Source: Melittangium boletus DSM 14713 (GTDB lineage Bacteria; Myxococcota; Myxococcia; Myxococcales; Myxococcaceae). Taken from it: DNA of 64,000 nucleotides. A model generated the notes under the pieces. It did not search any database. It had not been told where the DNA came from and saw nothing but the letters and a program-made list of their open reading frames with translations. The DNA lies in the NCBI RefSeq assembly GCF_002305855.1, contig NZ_CP022163.1, positions 9,739,765 through 9,803,764 on the forward strand, in the 5' to 3' direction. This document shows positions 51,725-60,946 of this stretch, one piece after another. The position numbers and the translations under genes were made by a program. How positions within the stretch are numbered: the stretch's first letter is position 1; every line of letters starts with the position of its first letter.

Positions 51725-52576
51725 TCAGAGATGCTCGGAGATCCAGTTAGAGACGTCCCGGAAGACCTGCTCCTTGCCGAGCTCGTTGAGCGGCTCATGA
51801 CGCATACCGGGATAGGATTTGTACACCTTGTCGCGAGAGCCCACGGCATCGAAGAAGGCCCGTCCGCTTTCCACCTTGGCCACGCCATCCTCCGCTCCGG
51901 TGAAGAGAAACAGGGGCAACTGGAGGCTCGGCGCGAGCGCGAGCACCTTCTCCTGCGCCTGGGTGGACTCGATGAACCAGCCCGGGGTCGCGATTCGATT
52001 ATAGAGCGGGTCCTGACGTGCCTCGCGCTGGACCGCCTCGTCGCGGCTGAGCTGCTCGGGGGTGAGTTCCGTGGGAATGGGTGCCCAGGGAATGACCTTC
52101 GCGAGCACCCGCGCGGCCAGCAGCTTCACACGCGGCGGCGAGAGGGCGAGCTTGAAATAGGGAGACGACAACACCATGCCGCTCAAGCCGTCCAGCCCGC
52201 CGCGCGCCCTCAGGTGCACCGACATGAGCGCGCCGTGACTGTGGGCGAGCACGAAGAGCTTGCCACCCGCCGTGGTGTGCCGCACCCGCTCCCAGAAGGC
52301 GCTCAGGTCGTCCAGGTAGTCGGGCCAGGTGTCGCAGTGGCCCCGGCGCCCATCCGCGCGGCCATGGCCCCGATAGTCCAGGCCGTGCACCGCGAAGCCC
52401 TGGGCCGTGAGCGCGTCGAACGTCGGACGGTAGCGGCCCGTGTGGTCGCCATAGCCGTGGACGAACACCACGTGCGCGCGGGGCTGCTCCGGCTGCTCGG
52501 ACATCCAATAGAGCCGCAGCCCGTCCCTGCTCGTGAAGAAGCCCTCGTCGAAGCGCGCCATGACGGCCGGGGACAT
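51725..52576 (-). CDS. Alpha/beta hydrolase, monoacylglycerol lipase/lysophospholipase type
   Basis: ATG 52576 overlaps the upstream stop by one base (TAATG), giving 283 residues; ATG 52561 is an alternative. The fold opens with VVFVHGYGDHTGRYRPTFDALTAQGFAVHGLDYRGHGRADG, the oxyanion region and cap-type signature of the lysophospholipase (PldB/MGL) group. The nucleophile is in LAHSHGAL, the acid in FTGAEDGVA, and the His in GMRHEPLNE. It should hydrolyse lysolipids or monoacylglycerols. No signal peptide is present. It is probably co-transcribed with the TPR and kinase genes upstream. Confidence 0.88.
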   Translation of the reverse strand: MSPAVMARFDEGFFTSRDGLRLYWMSEQPEQPRAHVVFVHGYGDHTGRYRPTFDALTAQGFAVHGLDYRGHGRADGRRGHCDTWPDYLDDLSAFWERVRHTTAGGKLFVLAHSHGALMSVHLRARGGLDGLSGMVLSSPYFKLALSPPRVKLLAARVLAKVIPWAPIPTELTPEQLSRDEAVQREARQDPLYNRIATPGWFIESTQAQEKVLALAPSLQLPLFLFTGAEDGVAKVESGRAFFDAVGSRDKVYKSYPGMRHEPLNELGKEQVFRDVSNWISEHL

Positions 52577-54459
52577 TAGCGACCCGACGCATCCGTGGGT
52601 AGCAACTTCAGCTTCCGCTCGATGAGCGCGCGTTGATCCGCCGGGTCCGCCGCCTCGGGCATCCGCGCGAGCAATTCCAGGGCGCGCCGCCACGCATCCG
52701 CGGCCTCTCCTGGACGCGACACCCGCTGGTAGGCGTCTCCCAGGTGATCGAGGATGACGGGTTCCTCGGGCTCCAGCTCCGCCGCCCGGGCCAGCGCCTC
52801 CACCGCGCGCGGGTAGTCGCCCCGCCGGTAGTGGATCCACCCCAGCGAGTCGAGGAAGGAGCCCGTGTCCGGACGCAACGCCAGCGCCCGCCGCACCAGC
52901 CGCTCCGCCTCGGCGAAGTCCCGGCCCCGCTGGGCCAGCAGGTAGCCGATGAAGTTCAGGGCCGGGGCGTGGTCCGGCTCCACCTGCAACACACTGCGCA
53001 TCCAGGACAGGGCCCCCGCTTCGTCTCCCTGCTGCAACAGCACGGTGGCGAGCACGTAGCGTGGCGCTGGATCCCCCGGCATCCGCGCGACCGCATCGCG
53101 CAGCACGTCCAGCGCCTCGGCGGCGCGGCCCTGGCGCTTCAAGGTGGCGGCGAGCGCTTCCAGCACATCCGGCCGGGGCTCGCGCTTCATCGCCTCGCGC
53201 AGCGTGGCCACGGCGAGCTCCGGCTCCCCCCCTCGCTCCAGGGCACGGGCCAGCTGGACCTCCAATTCGGTGTCCCCGGGATACGCGGACAGGGACGCGC
53301 GCAACAGCTTCAGGGCCTCCGCGTGCTGTCCCGCCCGCGACAGGCAGATGCCGCGGCGGGTGCGCGCATCGTCCGCGAGCGACGAGGAGTCCGGCACCTC
53401 GGCATAGGCGGTGGCCGCCTGCTCGAAGTGCTGCATCCGCTCGTGCACGAGACCCGCGGAGAAGGAGACGCGCGGAGAGCCCCCCCTGCCCTTGCGGACC
53501 GCGTCCAGCACCTCCAGGGCGGACCCACTGTCATGCGCGGACAGGAACACCAGGGCCACCTGCACGGCGAGCTCGGGATCTCCCGCGTTCGCGAGCAGCC
53601 GATCGAAATACGCTCGCGCCCGTACCGAGGAGCCGAGTCGCAAGGCGAGCCGTCCCGCGGCATCCAACATCGCCGCGTTGTCCGGATCCCTCTCCAGGGC
53701 CCGGGCGAAGCAATCCTCGGCCGACTGGAGGCGCCCGGCCTTCTCGTGCAGCCGCGCGAGCGCGATCAGGGACTCCACATCACCCGGATCCCGCTCCAGC
53801 GCTCGAGACAACATCCGCTGGGCCCGAGCCGCGTCTCCCCGCTCCGTCAAGGCCAGCCCGAGGCGCCGGAACCCCGAGATCTCCCCCGGCAGCGCCTTCG
53901 CCAGCTGCTCCACCACCCCCACCGCCCGGGCGTTCGCCTTCGCGTCCAGGTGCAGCTGAGCGAGCAGCAGATATGCCTCGGGCTCGCGGGGCTTGAGCCG
54001 GATGGCCTGGCGCAGCTGAACCTGGGCTCGCGCGGGCCGCCTCGCCTCCAACAACACCCGCGCGAACATCATCCTGCCGGGGTAGTAGCGCGGATGCAGT
54101 GTCACCACGCGCCGCAACTCGCTCTCCGCGCGCGTCAGGTCCCCCACGAGCGAGTACTCCTCGCCCAGGCGCGTGAGCAGGTAGGGGTTGCCCTCATCCG
54201 TGGCCAGGGCCAGACGCAACGCATCCGCCGCCTCGTGATGCTGGCCCTCCAGACTCAGCAATTGCGCCCTCAAGTCATGCGCATAGCTGGCGGACGAGGC
54301 GCGCCTGTCATCCGGGGCGGCCGCCGCGGAGATGGCCTCGCGCATCGCCGAGCGGTCCACCGCGGCCCGGCGCGGGGCGGACAGCGTGGCCGGTGCCCAC
54401 CCGAGCAGGACCAGGAGTGGCACGGCGTGGGCGTGGAGTCGCGAGGGACGCACGCCCAC
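52576..54459 (-). CDS. Exported TPR-repeat protein
   Basis: GTG 54459 gives 627 residues. The start HAHAVPLLVLLGWAPATLSAP looks like a signal peptide. About 14 TPR units fill the rest, e.g. HHEAADALRLALATDEGNPYLLTRLGEEYSLVGDLTRAESELRRVV and RALALRPDTGSFLDSLGWIHYRRGDYPRAVEALARAAELEP. The last unit resembles TPRs of outer-membrane-associated proteins in gliding and secretion systems. There is no specific family. It is seven bases after the hybrid kinase gene and overlaps the hydrolase gene by one base, which suggests a common transcript. Confidence 0.85.
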   Translation of the reverse strand: MGVRPSRLHAHAVPLLVLLGWAPATLSAPRRAAVDRSAMREAISAAAAPDDRRASSASYAHDLRAQLLSLEGQHHEAADALRLALATDEGNPYLLTRLGEEYSLVGDLTRAESELRRVVTLHPRYYPGRMMFARVLLEARRPARAQVQLRQAIRLKPREPEAYLLLAQLHLDAKANARAVGVVEQLAKALPGEISGFRRLGLALTERGDAARAQRMLSRALERDPGDVESLIALARLHEKAGRLQSAEDCFARALERDPDNAAMLDAAGRLALRLGSSVRARAYFDRLLANAGDPELAVQVALVFLSAHDSGSALEVLDAVRKGRGGSPRVSFSAGLVHERMQHFEQAATAYAEVPDSSSLADDARTRRGICLSRAGQHAEALKLLRASLSAYPGDTELEVQLARALERGGEPELAVATLREAMKREPRPDVLEALAATLKRQGRAAEALDVLRDAVARMPGDPAPRYVLATVLLQQGDEAGALSWMRSVLQVEPDHAPALNFIGYLLAQRGRDFAEAERLVRRALALRPDTGSFLDSLGWIHYRRGDYPRAVEALARAAELEPEEPVILDHLGDAYQRVSRPGEAADAWRRALELLARMPEAADPADQRALIERKLKLLPTDASGR

Positions 54460-54466
54460 GACTCTA

Positions 54467-57031
54467 CTACGACTTCAGGCCCGGACCCGACGCCCCCAAA
54501 CGCTCCAGGATGCGCTCCGCCGGCTCGCTGTCGTGGCTCACGTCCGCCACCGCCGAGCGGTACTCCATTCCCGTCTGCTTCTCGACATCCGGCACCAGAC
54601 GGCTGATGGCGTTGCGCCCCGCTTCAACATTGCACTCCGGGAGGATGACGGCGAGCACGCCATCCCCCAGGTGGCCGAGCAGATCCTGGGTGCGCAGGCG
54701 TGCGCGCATCACGTCCGGCAGGCCGCGCAGGGAGTCATTGAGCACGGGACGATCCGGGCGGAGCACCGCGAGGCTCACCGGCCGGCTGTAGCGCCGGCCC
54801 CGGCTCACCTCGTGCTCCAGGCGCAAGAGCAGACCGTGCCGATCATAGAGGCCGGTGATGGGATCGTTACCGTTGCGCCGCGAGACCGTCGGGGCGCGCT
54901 CCATCTCGCTCTCGGCCTTCTTCAGCTTGAGGGCGCGCTCGGTGCGCACGAGCAGTTCCATCGCGTTGAAGGGCTTGCTCATGTAGTCCACGGCGCCGAG
55001 GTTGAGCGCGCGTACCTTGTCGGCCACGCCCTGGTGGGCCGACAGCAGGATGACGGGAATGCCCGCCGTGTCCGAGGAGGACTTGAGGGCCACGGCGGCA
55101 TCCAACCCGTCCAGCTTGGGCAGGAAGACGTCCATCACCACCAGATCCGGCTTGCCCGAGCGGGCACGCGCCAGACCCTCGGCGCCATCGCGCGCCACGT
55201 CCACGCGGTAGCGCGAGCGCAGCACCTCCACCAGCACCGCGGCGATCTCCGGCTCGTCCTCCACCACCAGGACGCGGGGCTGCTCGGTCGCTTCCTTGTT
55301 GGGCAGGTTCTGCACGGCACGGCTGACTTCCTGTGCCAGCGGCAGGGTGAAGATGAACGCGGCGCCTCCCTCGGGTGGGGCCTCGGCCCAGATCTCCCCG
55401 CCGTGCAGCTCCACGAACTCCTTGCAGATGGCCAGTCCGAGACCCGTGCCGCCCCCGGCCTTGGCCCCGCTGCGGTAGCGGTCGAACACGAGGGGCAGTT
55501 CCTCGGGGGGAATGCCCTTGCCGTCGTCCTGCACCACGATGCGCGCCACGTCTCCGTCCGGCCGCGCCAGCCGGGAGGTGCGCACCACCACCCCTCCCGC
55601 GTCCTTGGCGTGGTGGATGGCGTTGGTGATGAGGTTCTGCAACACCTCGTGCAGCTTGAGCTCGTCACCAATGAGCATCATGCGCTCGGTCGCCTCGGAG
55701 CGCAGGGTCACACCGCGCTCGGAGGCGAGGATCGCCAGCTCCGTGACGCTCTCCGTGCACAGCACCGACATGTCCAGCACGCGAGGCTCGATGGACAGCC
55801 GCGCCACGTCGCCCTTGCCTCGCTCCAGCAGCGACTCCACCAGGCTGAGGATCTTCCGGCCCTGGCGGATCATCGCCTCGGCGGATTGCTTCTGCAGCGC
55901 GTCCAGCTCGCCTTCCAGCAGCAGCCGGCCATGGCCGAGCAACACCTGCAGGGGCGCGCGCAGATCATGGCTGCACACGGCGATGATCTCGTCCTTGAGC
56001 CTGTTGAGATCCTTGAGGCGGCGGTTGGCCTCGGACAGCTCGCGGTAGCGCTCCACGTAGGCCAGTTCCAGCTCGTCGCGCTTCTTCTTGAGCGCGGTGT
56101 GCATGCGCGCGTTGCGGATGCAGTTGGCGAGCGCCGCACCCACCGCCTGGGCGAACTCCTGCTCGTCGCGGTTGAAGCCCTCCGAGCCGTGAGAGATGCG
56201 CAGGAAAAGCGCCCCGAGCAGCTCGTCATGGCACACCAGGGGCTGCACGAGGATGGAGCGCACGCCGAGCGGGGCGATCGTCGGACGCACCTCGGCCATG
56301 AGGGGATCCTGCTGAGCCTCCTCCACCAGCACCTGCTCCCGGGTCTCCAGGGCCCGGCGCAGCTCGGGGTAGCGCGCCAGGTCCATGTCCAGCGACAGGC
56401 CCGGGCTCTCCATCGTGGCCACCACATTGACGGTGGTCGCGTTGTTGTCCTCCACCAGCACCACCGAGCAGCGATCCGCGTTGATGACCGCGCCCACCTT
56501 CTCCACCGCCAGGCGGAGGATGTCCTCCAGCTCGAGCGAACTCGTGGCCGCCTGGGTGATTTCCAGCAACCGCTCCATGCGGTTGCGCGTGCGCTCCATC
56601 AGCCGCCGCTCGCGCAACGCGGAATCCAACCGCGCCGTGAGCTCCTCGAGACTGCGCACCCAGTCATCCACGGGCAGCTTGCGCAGCACCTCCGAGCGCG
56701 AACGCGTCAGATCCGCCAGCACGCGCAGCTCGCGCAGCAGGGGCTCCCGGCGCACGGCGTCCAGCGCCTCGGTGGCCCGCTTGCCCGTGGCCGACAAGAG
56801 CACGGCATCCAGCCGGGACGACTCGGCCAAGCGCGTCAAATCGTTCGTGTCCTCGGTGACGACCCACTGGTAGCCGACATGCGACAGATGGGCGAGCAGG
56901 ACCTGATTGGCCTCGCGCGCACCGATCACCAGCACGCAACCGCGAGACCCCGCGAGTTCCGCCCTCAAGCGAACCCCCACGCCGCGTGGACCCGCGGCCC
57001 AAGCGTTTGAAGAGACTGGAGATGTTCCCAC
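54467..57031 (-). CDS. Hybrid sensor histidine kinase with pseudo-receiver, GAF, receiver and degenerate GGDEF
   Basis: The 854-residue protein (GTG start at 57031; later GTG codons are possible) has a receiver-like N-terminal domain at about 30-115 that lacks the phosphoacceptor Asp (LDAVLLSATG). A GAF domain follows at about 150-310. The kinase core carries the phosphorylated His in AVCSHDLRAPLQVLL (about 355), N-box NLITNAIHHA, G1 DDGKGIP and G2 GGTGLGLAI. A receiver at about 585-700 has VVMDVFLPKLDG and Lys in MSKPF. A C-terminal GGDEF-like domain (NDPITGLYDRHGLLLRLEHE) has LGDGVLAVILP in place of GGDEF, so it is probably inactive. The target of the receiver is unknown. Confidence 0.9.
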   Translation of the reverse strand: MGTSPVSSNAWAAGPRGVGVRLRAELAGSRGCVLVIGAREANQVLLAHLSHVGYQWVVTEDTNDLTRLAESSRLDAVLLSATGKRATEALDAVRREPLLRELRVLADLTRSRSEVLRKLPVDDWVRSLEELTARLDSALRERRLMERTRNRMERLLEITQAATSSLELEDILRLAVEKVGAVINADRCSVVLVEDNNATTVNVVATMESPGLSLDMDLARYPELRRALETREQVLVEEAQQDPLMAEVRPTIAPLGVRSILVQPLVCHDELLGALFLRISHGSEGFNRDEQEFAQAVGAALANCIRNARMHTALKKKRDELELAYVERYRELSEANRRLKDLNRLKDEIIAVCSHDLRAPLQVLLGHGRLLLEGELDALQKQSAEAMIRQGRKILSLVESLLERGKGDVARLSIEPRVLDMSVLCTESVTELAILASERGVTLRSEATERMMLIGDELKLHEVLQNLITNAIHHAKDAGGVVVRTSRLARPDGDVARIVVQDDGKGIPPEELPLVFDRYRSGAKAGGGTGLGLAICKEFVELHGGEIWAEAPPEGGAAFIFTLPLAQEVSRAVQNLPNKEATEQPRVLVVEDEPEIAAVLVEVLRSRYRVDVARDGAEGLARARSGKPDLVVMDVFLPKLDGLDAAVALKSSSDTAGIPVILLSAHQGVADKVRALNLGAVDYMSKPFNAMELLVRTERALKLKKAESEMERAPTVSRRNGNDPITGLYDRHGLLLRLEHEVSRGRRYSRPVSLAVLRPDRPVLNDSLRGLPDVMRARLRTQDLLGHLGDGVLAVILPECNVEAGRNAISRLVPDVEKQTGMEYRSAVADVSHDSEPAERILERLGASGPGLKS

Positions 57032-57317
57032 AAAGCGTCAGCCGTCATGCGCGGCTCCGAATCATGCCGTCGAAGCGGTTTGGGGGCCAGCGTGTCGGAC
57101 ACGAGCGGTGGGGGCAAGAATCATCCTCCTTGCCCTCCATGCGGCCATTCCAGGTGGGGCTCGAGTCCAGCCAGCGAGGCGTCTCCTCCCCCGCTCGCCT
57201 TCCAGTGAACCTCCTGGGTGGTGTCTCCCCCTGTACCTCGGAAGGAGGATTCCCGAAGTGGGCCGCCCGCGCGACATCCCACGCCCGTCGTGGAGGCGCC
57301 CACTATGATGCCAGGAC
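57032..57317. promoter_or_regulatory. Divergent intergenic region, hybrid kinase / kinase pseudogene
   Basis: This 286-base region holds no supported gene. A 7-bp inverted repeat, GGGCAAG and CTTGCCC, with a 10-base loop lies at 57112-57135. The leftward promoter of the kinase-to-lipoprotein run may lie here, but no clear -35/-10 pair is visible. Confidence 0.3.
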
Positions 57318-58400
57318 ATGAACCCCTCCGAATCCGAGGAGAAGGCGAAGAATCACGAATCCGCTCCCGGGCACGGCATGGACTGGCTCTCGGGCGGAGG
57401 GGCCATGGGCGGAACGGGCTCCTACCTGGAGAACCCGCCCATGGTGCTCGACCGCCATGGCTAACCTGGAAGAGGCCTTCATGACCTTCTCGTTCAGTCC
57501 CATCCGGGACGAGTCGGGAAAGGTCGGAGGCCTCTTCCACCCCATCACCGAGACCACCGACAGGATGCTCAGCGCCCGCACTCCTGGGGAGCACGGGACT
57601 CGCGCCGGGAAGCGAGGCCTGTCCTCGAACCCTCCCACTCGGCACGAGTTCCGCACGCTCGCCCTCCCGTGGCCACGACGAGCCCGCTCCTCGCCCGGCC
57701 GACGATCCTCATCGCCGACGACAACGCGGACATGCGCGGCTACATCAAGTCCCTGCTCGAGCGCTCCAACGACGTGCGGGCGGTGGCGGATGGGGAAGCC
57801 GCGTACCCGGCGGTGCTCGAGTCACCGCCAGACCTCGTCCTGAGCGACGTGATGATGCCTCGGCTGGATGGCTTCGGACTGCTCGACAAGCTCCGCGCCC
57901 ATCCTAAGACCCAGGCCGTGCTGTTCATCTTGTTGTCGGCGCGGGCGGGACCCGAGGCCCGCATCGAAAGCGCGATCCGGCTCGCGCGCGAGCGCACCAC
58001 CCGCGAGCGCCTCGCCGATGACCGCATCAAGTTCGAGCAACAACTCATCGGCATCGTCAGCCACGATCTGCGCAGCCCCATCACCGCCATCCTCATGTCG
58101 ACGCAACTGCTGCTGCGCCGCGTGGATCTCGACGAGAAAATCACCAAGGTGATCGCCCGCATCCAATCCAGCGCGGAGCGCACCAACCGGATGATCCGCG
58201 ACCTGCTCGACTTCACGCTGGTGGTCAACCTCGTGAGCAACGCGGTGAAGTACAGCCCCGCCTCGAGCCCCGTGCGCGTTCACATCAGCCGGGATGACGG
58301 CCACGCCCTGCTCGTCCGTGCCCACGGAGGCCGCGTCGGCGCCCGCTCGGCGGCGGACAGCGGCACCACCTTCTCCGTCTGGCTGCCCCGCGAGGTCTGA
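57318..58400 (+). pseudogene. Decayed PAS/receiver/histidine-kinase gene
   Basis: Fragments in two frames follow the order of a common myxobacterial multi-sensor kinase. ATG 57318 opens a frame with MDWLSGGGAMG, which jumps to GTGSYLENPPMVLDRHG and stops at TAA 57462-57464. An extra A there shifts frame, and the text continues in the next frame as LEEAFMTFSFSPIRDESGKVGGLFHP. From 57669 the first frame resumes with a receiver start (TILIADDNADMRGYIKSLL, SDVMMPRLDG) that is cut after LLSARAG. An H-box region (GIVSHDLRSPITAI) and N-box (NLVSNAVKYSP) follow, but the G1 and F boxes are missing before the terminal GGRVGARSAADSGTTFSVWLPRE. The DNA remnants make no working kinase. Confidence 0.78.
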
Positions 58401-58452
58401 CACGGTGTGTCCTGACAGGACCCGTCGCTCCTGTCCTAGACTGGAGCGCACC

Positions 58453-60045
58453 ATGTCCCTCCATTCTCCCCTCCGGGCCTCCCGTGGCCCGGCCCTGCTG
58501 CTGTCCTGGTTCGCACTCGCGTGCAACAACCCCCCGCCCATCACCATCCCGGAGCCTCCCCAGGTCGTCATCCAGCTCGCGGAGACGAATACCGTGGGGA
58601 GCAGCTTCAAGTTCGCCGTCAACACGTCCGGCTGTGATCAGGTGCAACGGCTGGAGATCTTCGACGACACCCGGGCGCTCAAGGTGGTGCCCTACGCGGG
58701 CAACCCCACGCAGGTGACCCTGGGGACGGATGAGATCCGCTACACGAAGGGCATCGCGGCCACCCTGTCGCTCAGCGCGCAGGTCACCTGCGCCGATGGG
58801 CGCTCCAACGTCTCCCAGGCCCAGCTCGCCACGTTCTTCCCGGTGGACGAGGTGGTGGAGCCCATCAGCGGCAACACCCAGATCGTCCCGCCGTACTTCG
58901 TCGCCGAGGGCACGGGCAACAACGTGTCGTTCATCGGCTGCGCCATGCAGGGCAATGTCCCCACGCTCTTCCGGGTGAAGAAGAGCGAGCCGACGATCGC
59001 CGATTCCCTGGAGATGGACTTCCCCTGTGACGCGACCACGATCATCACCGATCGCAAGCCCGCGCTCACGGGCCTGCGCTGGCTGTGGACGCGCGGCCGG
59101 GGCGTGCTCGCGCTGAAGGCGGACTTCTCCATCGCCTACTCGTCCGACGCGGCGGTGAAGAACCTCGCGGTGGGCCCCGACGGCAGCGCCATTCTCTACG
59201 ACAGCACGCAGCTGCGGCTCGTGAGCCCCGCGGGCAAGGTCCTCTGGGAGCGGACCATCATTGGCGACACCAACTACCTGCCCGGCCTGGTCGCGGGAGA
59301 GCCCATGGTCCGCACGGGCGGCACCAGCACGGGAACCGTCGTGGTGCCGCTCAAGGACGATGGCGCCGACACGACCGCCGTCCGGGTCGCTGTCCTGACG
59401 TACGCCAAGGGCGAGCTGACCGCGACCTACGAGCTCGAGTCCTTCCCGCTCAACACGCCGTTCTGGACGGCGTTCGATGACACGGGCTCGGTGATGTACC
59501 TGGGCACGCAGCAAGGCGAGTCGGCCTCCGTCCGGGCCTGCGCGCTCGGAAAGACGGGCCTGTGCCGGGCCTCCACGGACACCCGCCTGTGGATCACCAG
59601 CCAGCCCCTGGCCGGCTACCTGGCCGCGCTGGTGCCCTACAACAACAACTCGCGCCTGGCGGTGGTCACCGCGAACCAGACCTGGTTCCTGGATGTCCGC
59701 AACCTGCCGGGCAACAAGGCCACCCAGGGAGGGATCGTGAACAAGGACCAGACCTCGCTCAAGCCCAACGGCGCGCTGGTGGCGCGCTTCGTCCAGCCGG
59801 GCCCGAGCAACGCGTTCTACCTGTTCACCAGCGCGCGGGGCACGGACGCGGTGCCGGACCCCTACCCCGTGGAGATCGTCGCCACGGAAGAGGCGGAAAA
59901 GGGAGTGCTCTTCCGCTACCAGGTCCAGGGCGACAGCCTCTACGGCGCGCTGGACGACTCGGGCACGCTCTGGATGCGCGTGGGCCGCAAGCTCGTCAAG
60001 CCGCTGTCGCTCGCGCGGTATCGGGAACTGCGCGAGAGGCAGTGA
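58453..60045 (+). CDS. Lipoprotein of unknown function, probable beta-propeller
   Basis: ATG 58453 gives 530 residues, 12 bases after a TAGACT hexamer. The signal peptide ends in LLLSWFALAC, a lipobox-like site with Cys near residue 24. A Pro-rich linker and an Ig-like segment (VVIQLAETNTVGSSFKFAVNTSGCDQVQRLEIFDD) come first. Repeats of W/Y-rich blades follow, such as AVGPDGSAILYDSTQLRLVSPAGKVLWERTI and AFDDTGSVMYLGTQQ, which suggest a beta-propeller like quinoprotein or WD-type domains. No catalytic motif is seen. It stands alone on the right of the kinase remnant and is convergent with the next gene. Confidence 0.72.
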   Translation: MSLHSPLRASRGPALLLSWFALACNNPPPITIPEPPQVVIQLAETNTVGSSFKFAVNTSGCDQVQRLEIFDDTRALKVVPYAGNPTQVTLGTDEIRYTKGIAATLSLSAQVTCADGRSNVSQAQLATFFPVDEVVEPISGNTQIVPPYFVAEGTGNNVSFIGCAMQGNVPTLFRVKKSEPTIADSLEMDFPCDATTIITDRKPALTGLRWLWTRGRGVLALKADFSIAYSSDAAVKNLAVGPDGSAILYDSTQLRLVSPAGKVLWERTIIGDTNYLPGLVAGEPMVRTGGTSTGTVVVPLKDDGADTTAVRVAVLTYAKGELTATYELESFPLNTPFWTAFDDTGSVMYLGTQQGESASVRACALGKTGLCRASTDTRLWITSQPLAGYLAALVPYNNNSRLAVVTANQTWFLDVRNLPGNKATQGGIVNKDQTSLKPNGALVARFVQPGPSNAFYLFTSARGTDAVPDPYPVEIVATEEAEKGVLFRYQVQGDSLYGALDDSGTLWMRVGRKLVKPLSLARYRELRERQ

Positions 60046-60066
60046 AGGGCGCCCCCTCCCCCCGAG

Positions 60067-60819
60067 TCATCGGGAGGAAGGGGATCCATCGACGACGGGG
60101 GCTGGACCCGCGAACGGCAGCCCCTCCGTCTTGGCCAACAGTTCCTTGTTCGACGTCCACCCGAGCAGCCCCGTCACGGACTTCACCAGGTAGAACACTT
60201 CCTCCCCCTGGCGCTCCGGAACCTCCGCGGCCAACACCTCGATGGCCGTCCCGGCGGCCAGGTTGGCGATCGGCGTCGAATCCTTCCGGCTATGGCCGAG
60301 CGGGAAGGTCTGCTTCACCTTCGCCTGCTTGCCGACGTAGTAGAGCGGCTGGGCGACCCGGCTCACCGACCACGTCTTGCGATCCAGGAGGTATTTCTCC
60401 GTCCTGTTCCAGAAGCCCATCCAGATCTGCGACAGGACGATGCCATTGCCCTTCACCTCGCCCAGGGAATGGACTTCGCCCAGGGGCTTCACCGACTTGC
60501 CATCGAAGCCGAAGAGGAAGATGCGCTTGTCACCATCGGTGAAGCCCGACGAGACGGCGACTTCCTTCCACTTGTCGCCAGCGTCCAGCAGGTCCACCAC
60601 CTCCAGCGCCCCGCCCTGCAGCCCGCTTTCCGGCGAAGTGAAGGAGGCCTTCCCAACCTTGAGCGTGAAGGAGCCCTTGCCCTCGTTCCAGTGCAGGGCG
60701 ATGGACTCCGGCTTGCCATCCCCATCGAGGTCCGCCTTCTGCGTGGCCAGGGGCTCGGCGGCCCACGTCTGGGCGGACAGCAGCGTGGCGGGAAGCAAGG
60801 CCAGGATTCGGGCTTTCAT
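60067..60819 (-). CDS. Secreted protein with FG-GAP-like and SH3-like segments
   Basis: ATG 60819 has GAGG eight bases upstream and gives 250 residues. The signal peptide MKARILALLPATLLSAQTWA is cleaved near AAEP. The sequence ADLDGDGKPESIALHW is an FG-GAP/VCBS-type calcium-binding loop, repeated more weakly later (FTDGDKRIFLFGFDG). The C-terminal third (ANLAAGTAIEVLAAEVPE, YLVKSVTGLLGWTSNKELL) looks like a bacterial SH3 domain. Such proteins sit in the cell envelope, but no substrate or partner is known. Confidence 0.75.
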   Translation of the reverse strand: MKARILALLPATLLSAQTWAAEPLATQKADLDGDGKPESIALHWNEGKGSFTLKVGKASFTSPESGLQGGALEVVDLLDAGDKWKEVAVSSGFTDGDKRIFLFGFDGKSVKPLGEVHSLGEVKGNGIVLSQIWMGFWNRTEKYLLDRKTWSVSRVAQPLYYVGKQAKVKQTFPLGHSRKDSTPIANLAAGTAIEVLAAEVPERQGEEVFYLVKSVTGLLGWTSNKELLAKTEGLPFAGPAPVVDGSPSSR

Positions 60820-60946
60820 CGGACGACCTCGGGGACGGAGGAGCGGAGCCCTCATGCTATCCATGCCCCAAGAGAGCGCGCGGCGATTCCTCGGCAGGTG
60901 ATGGGACGAATACACTGCGCACGAGCCGCGCGTGGGAGATGGGTTG

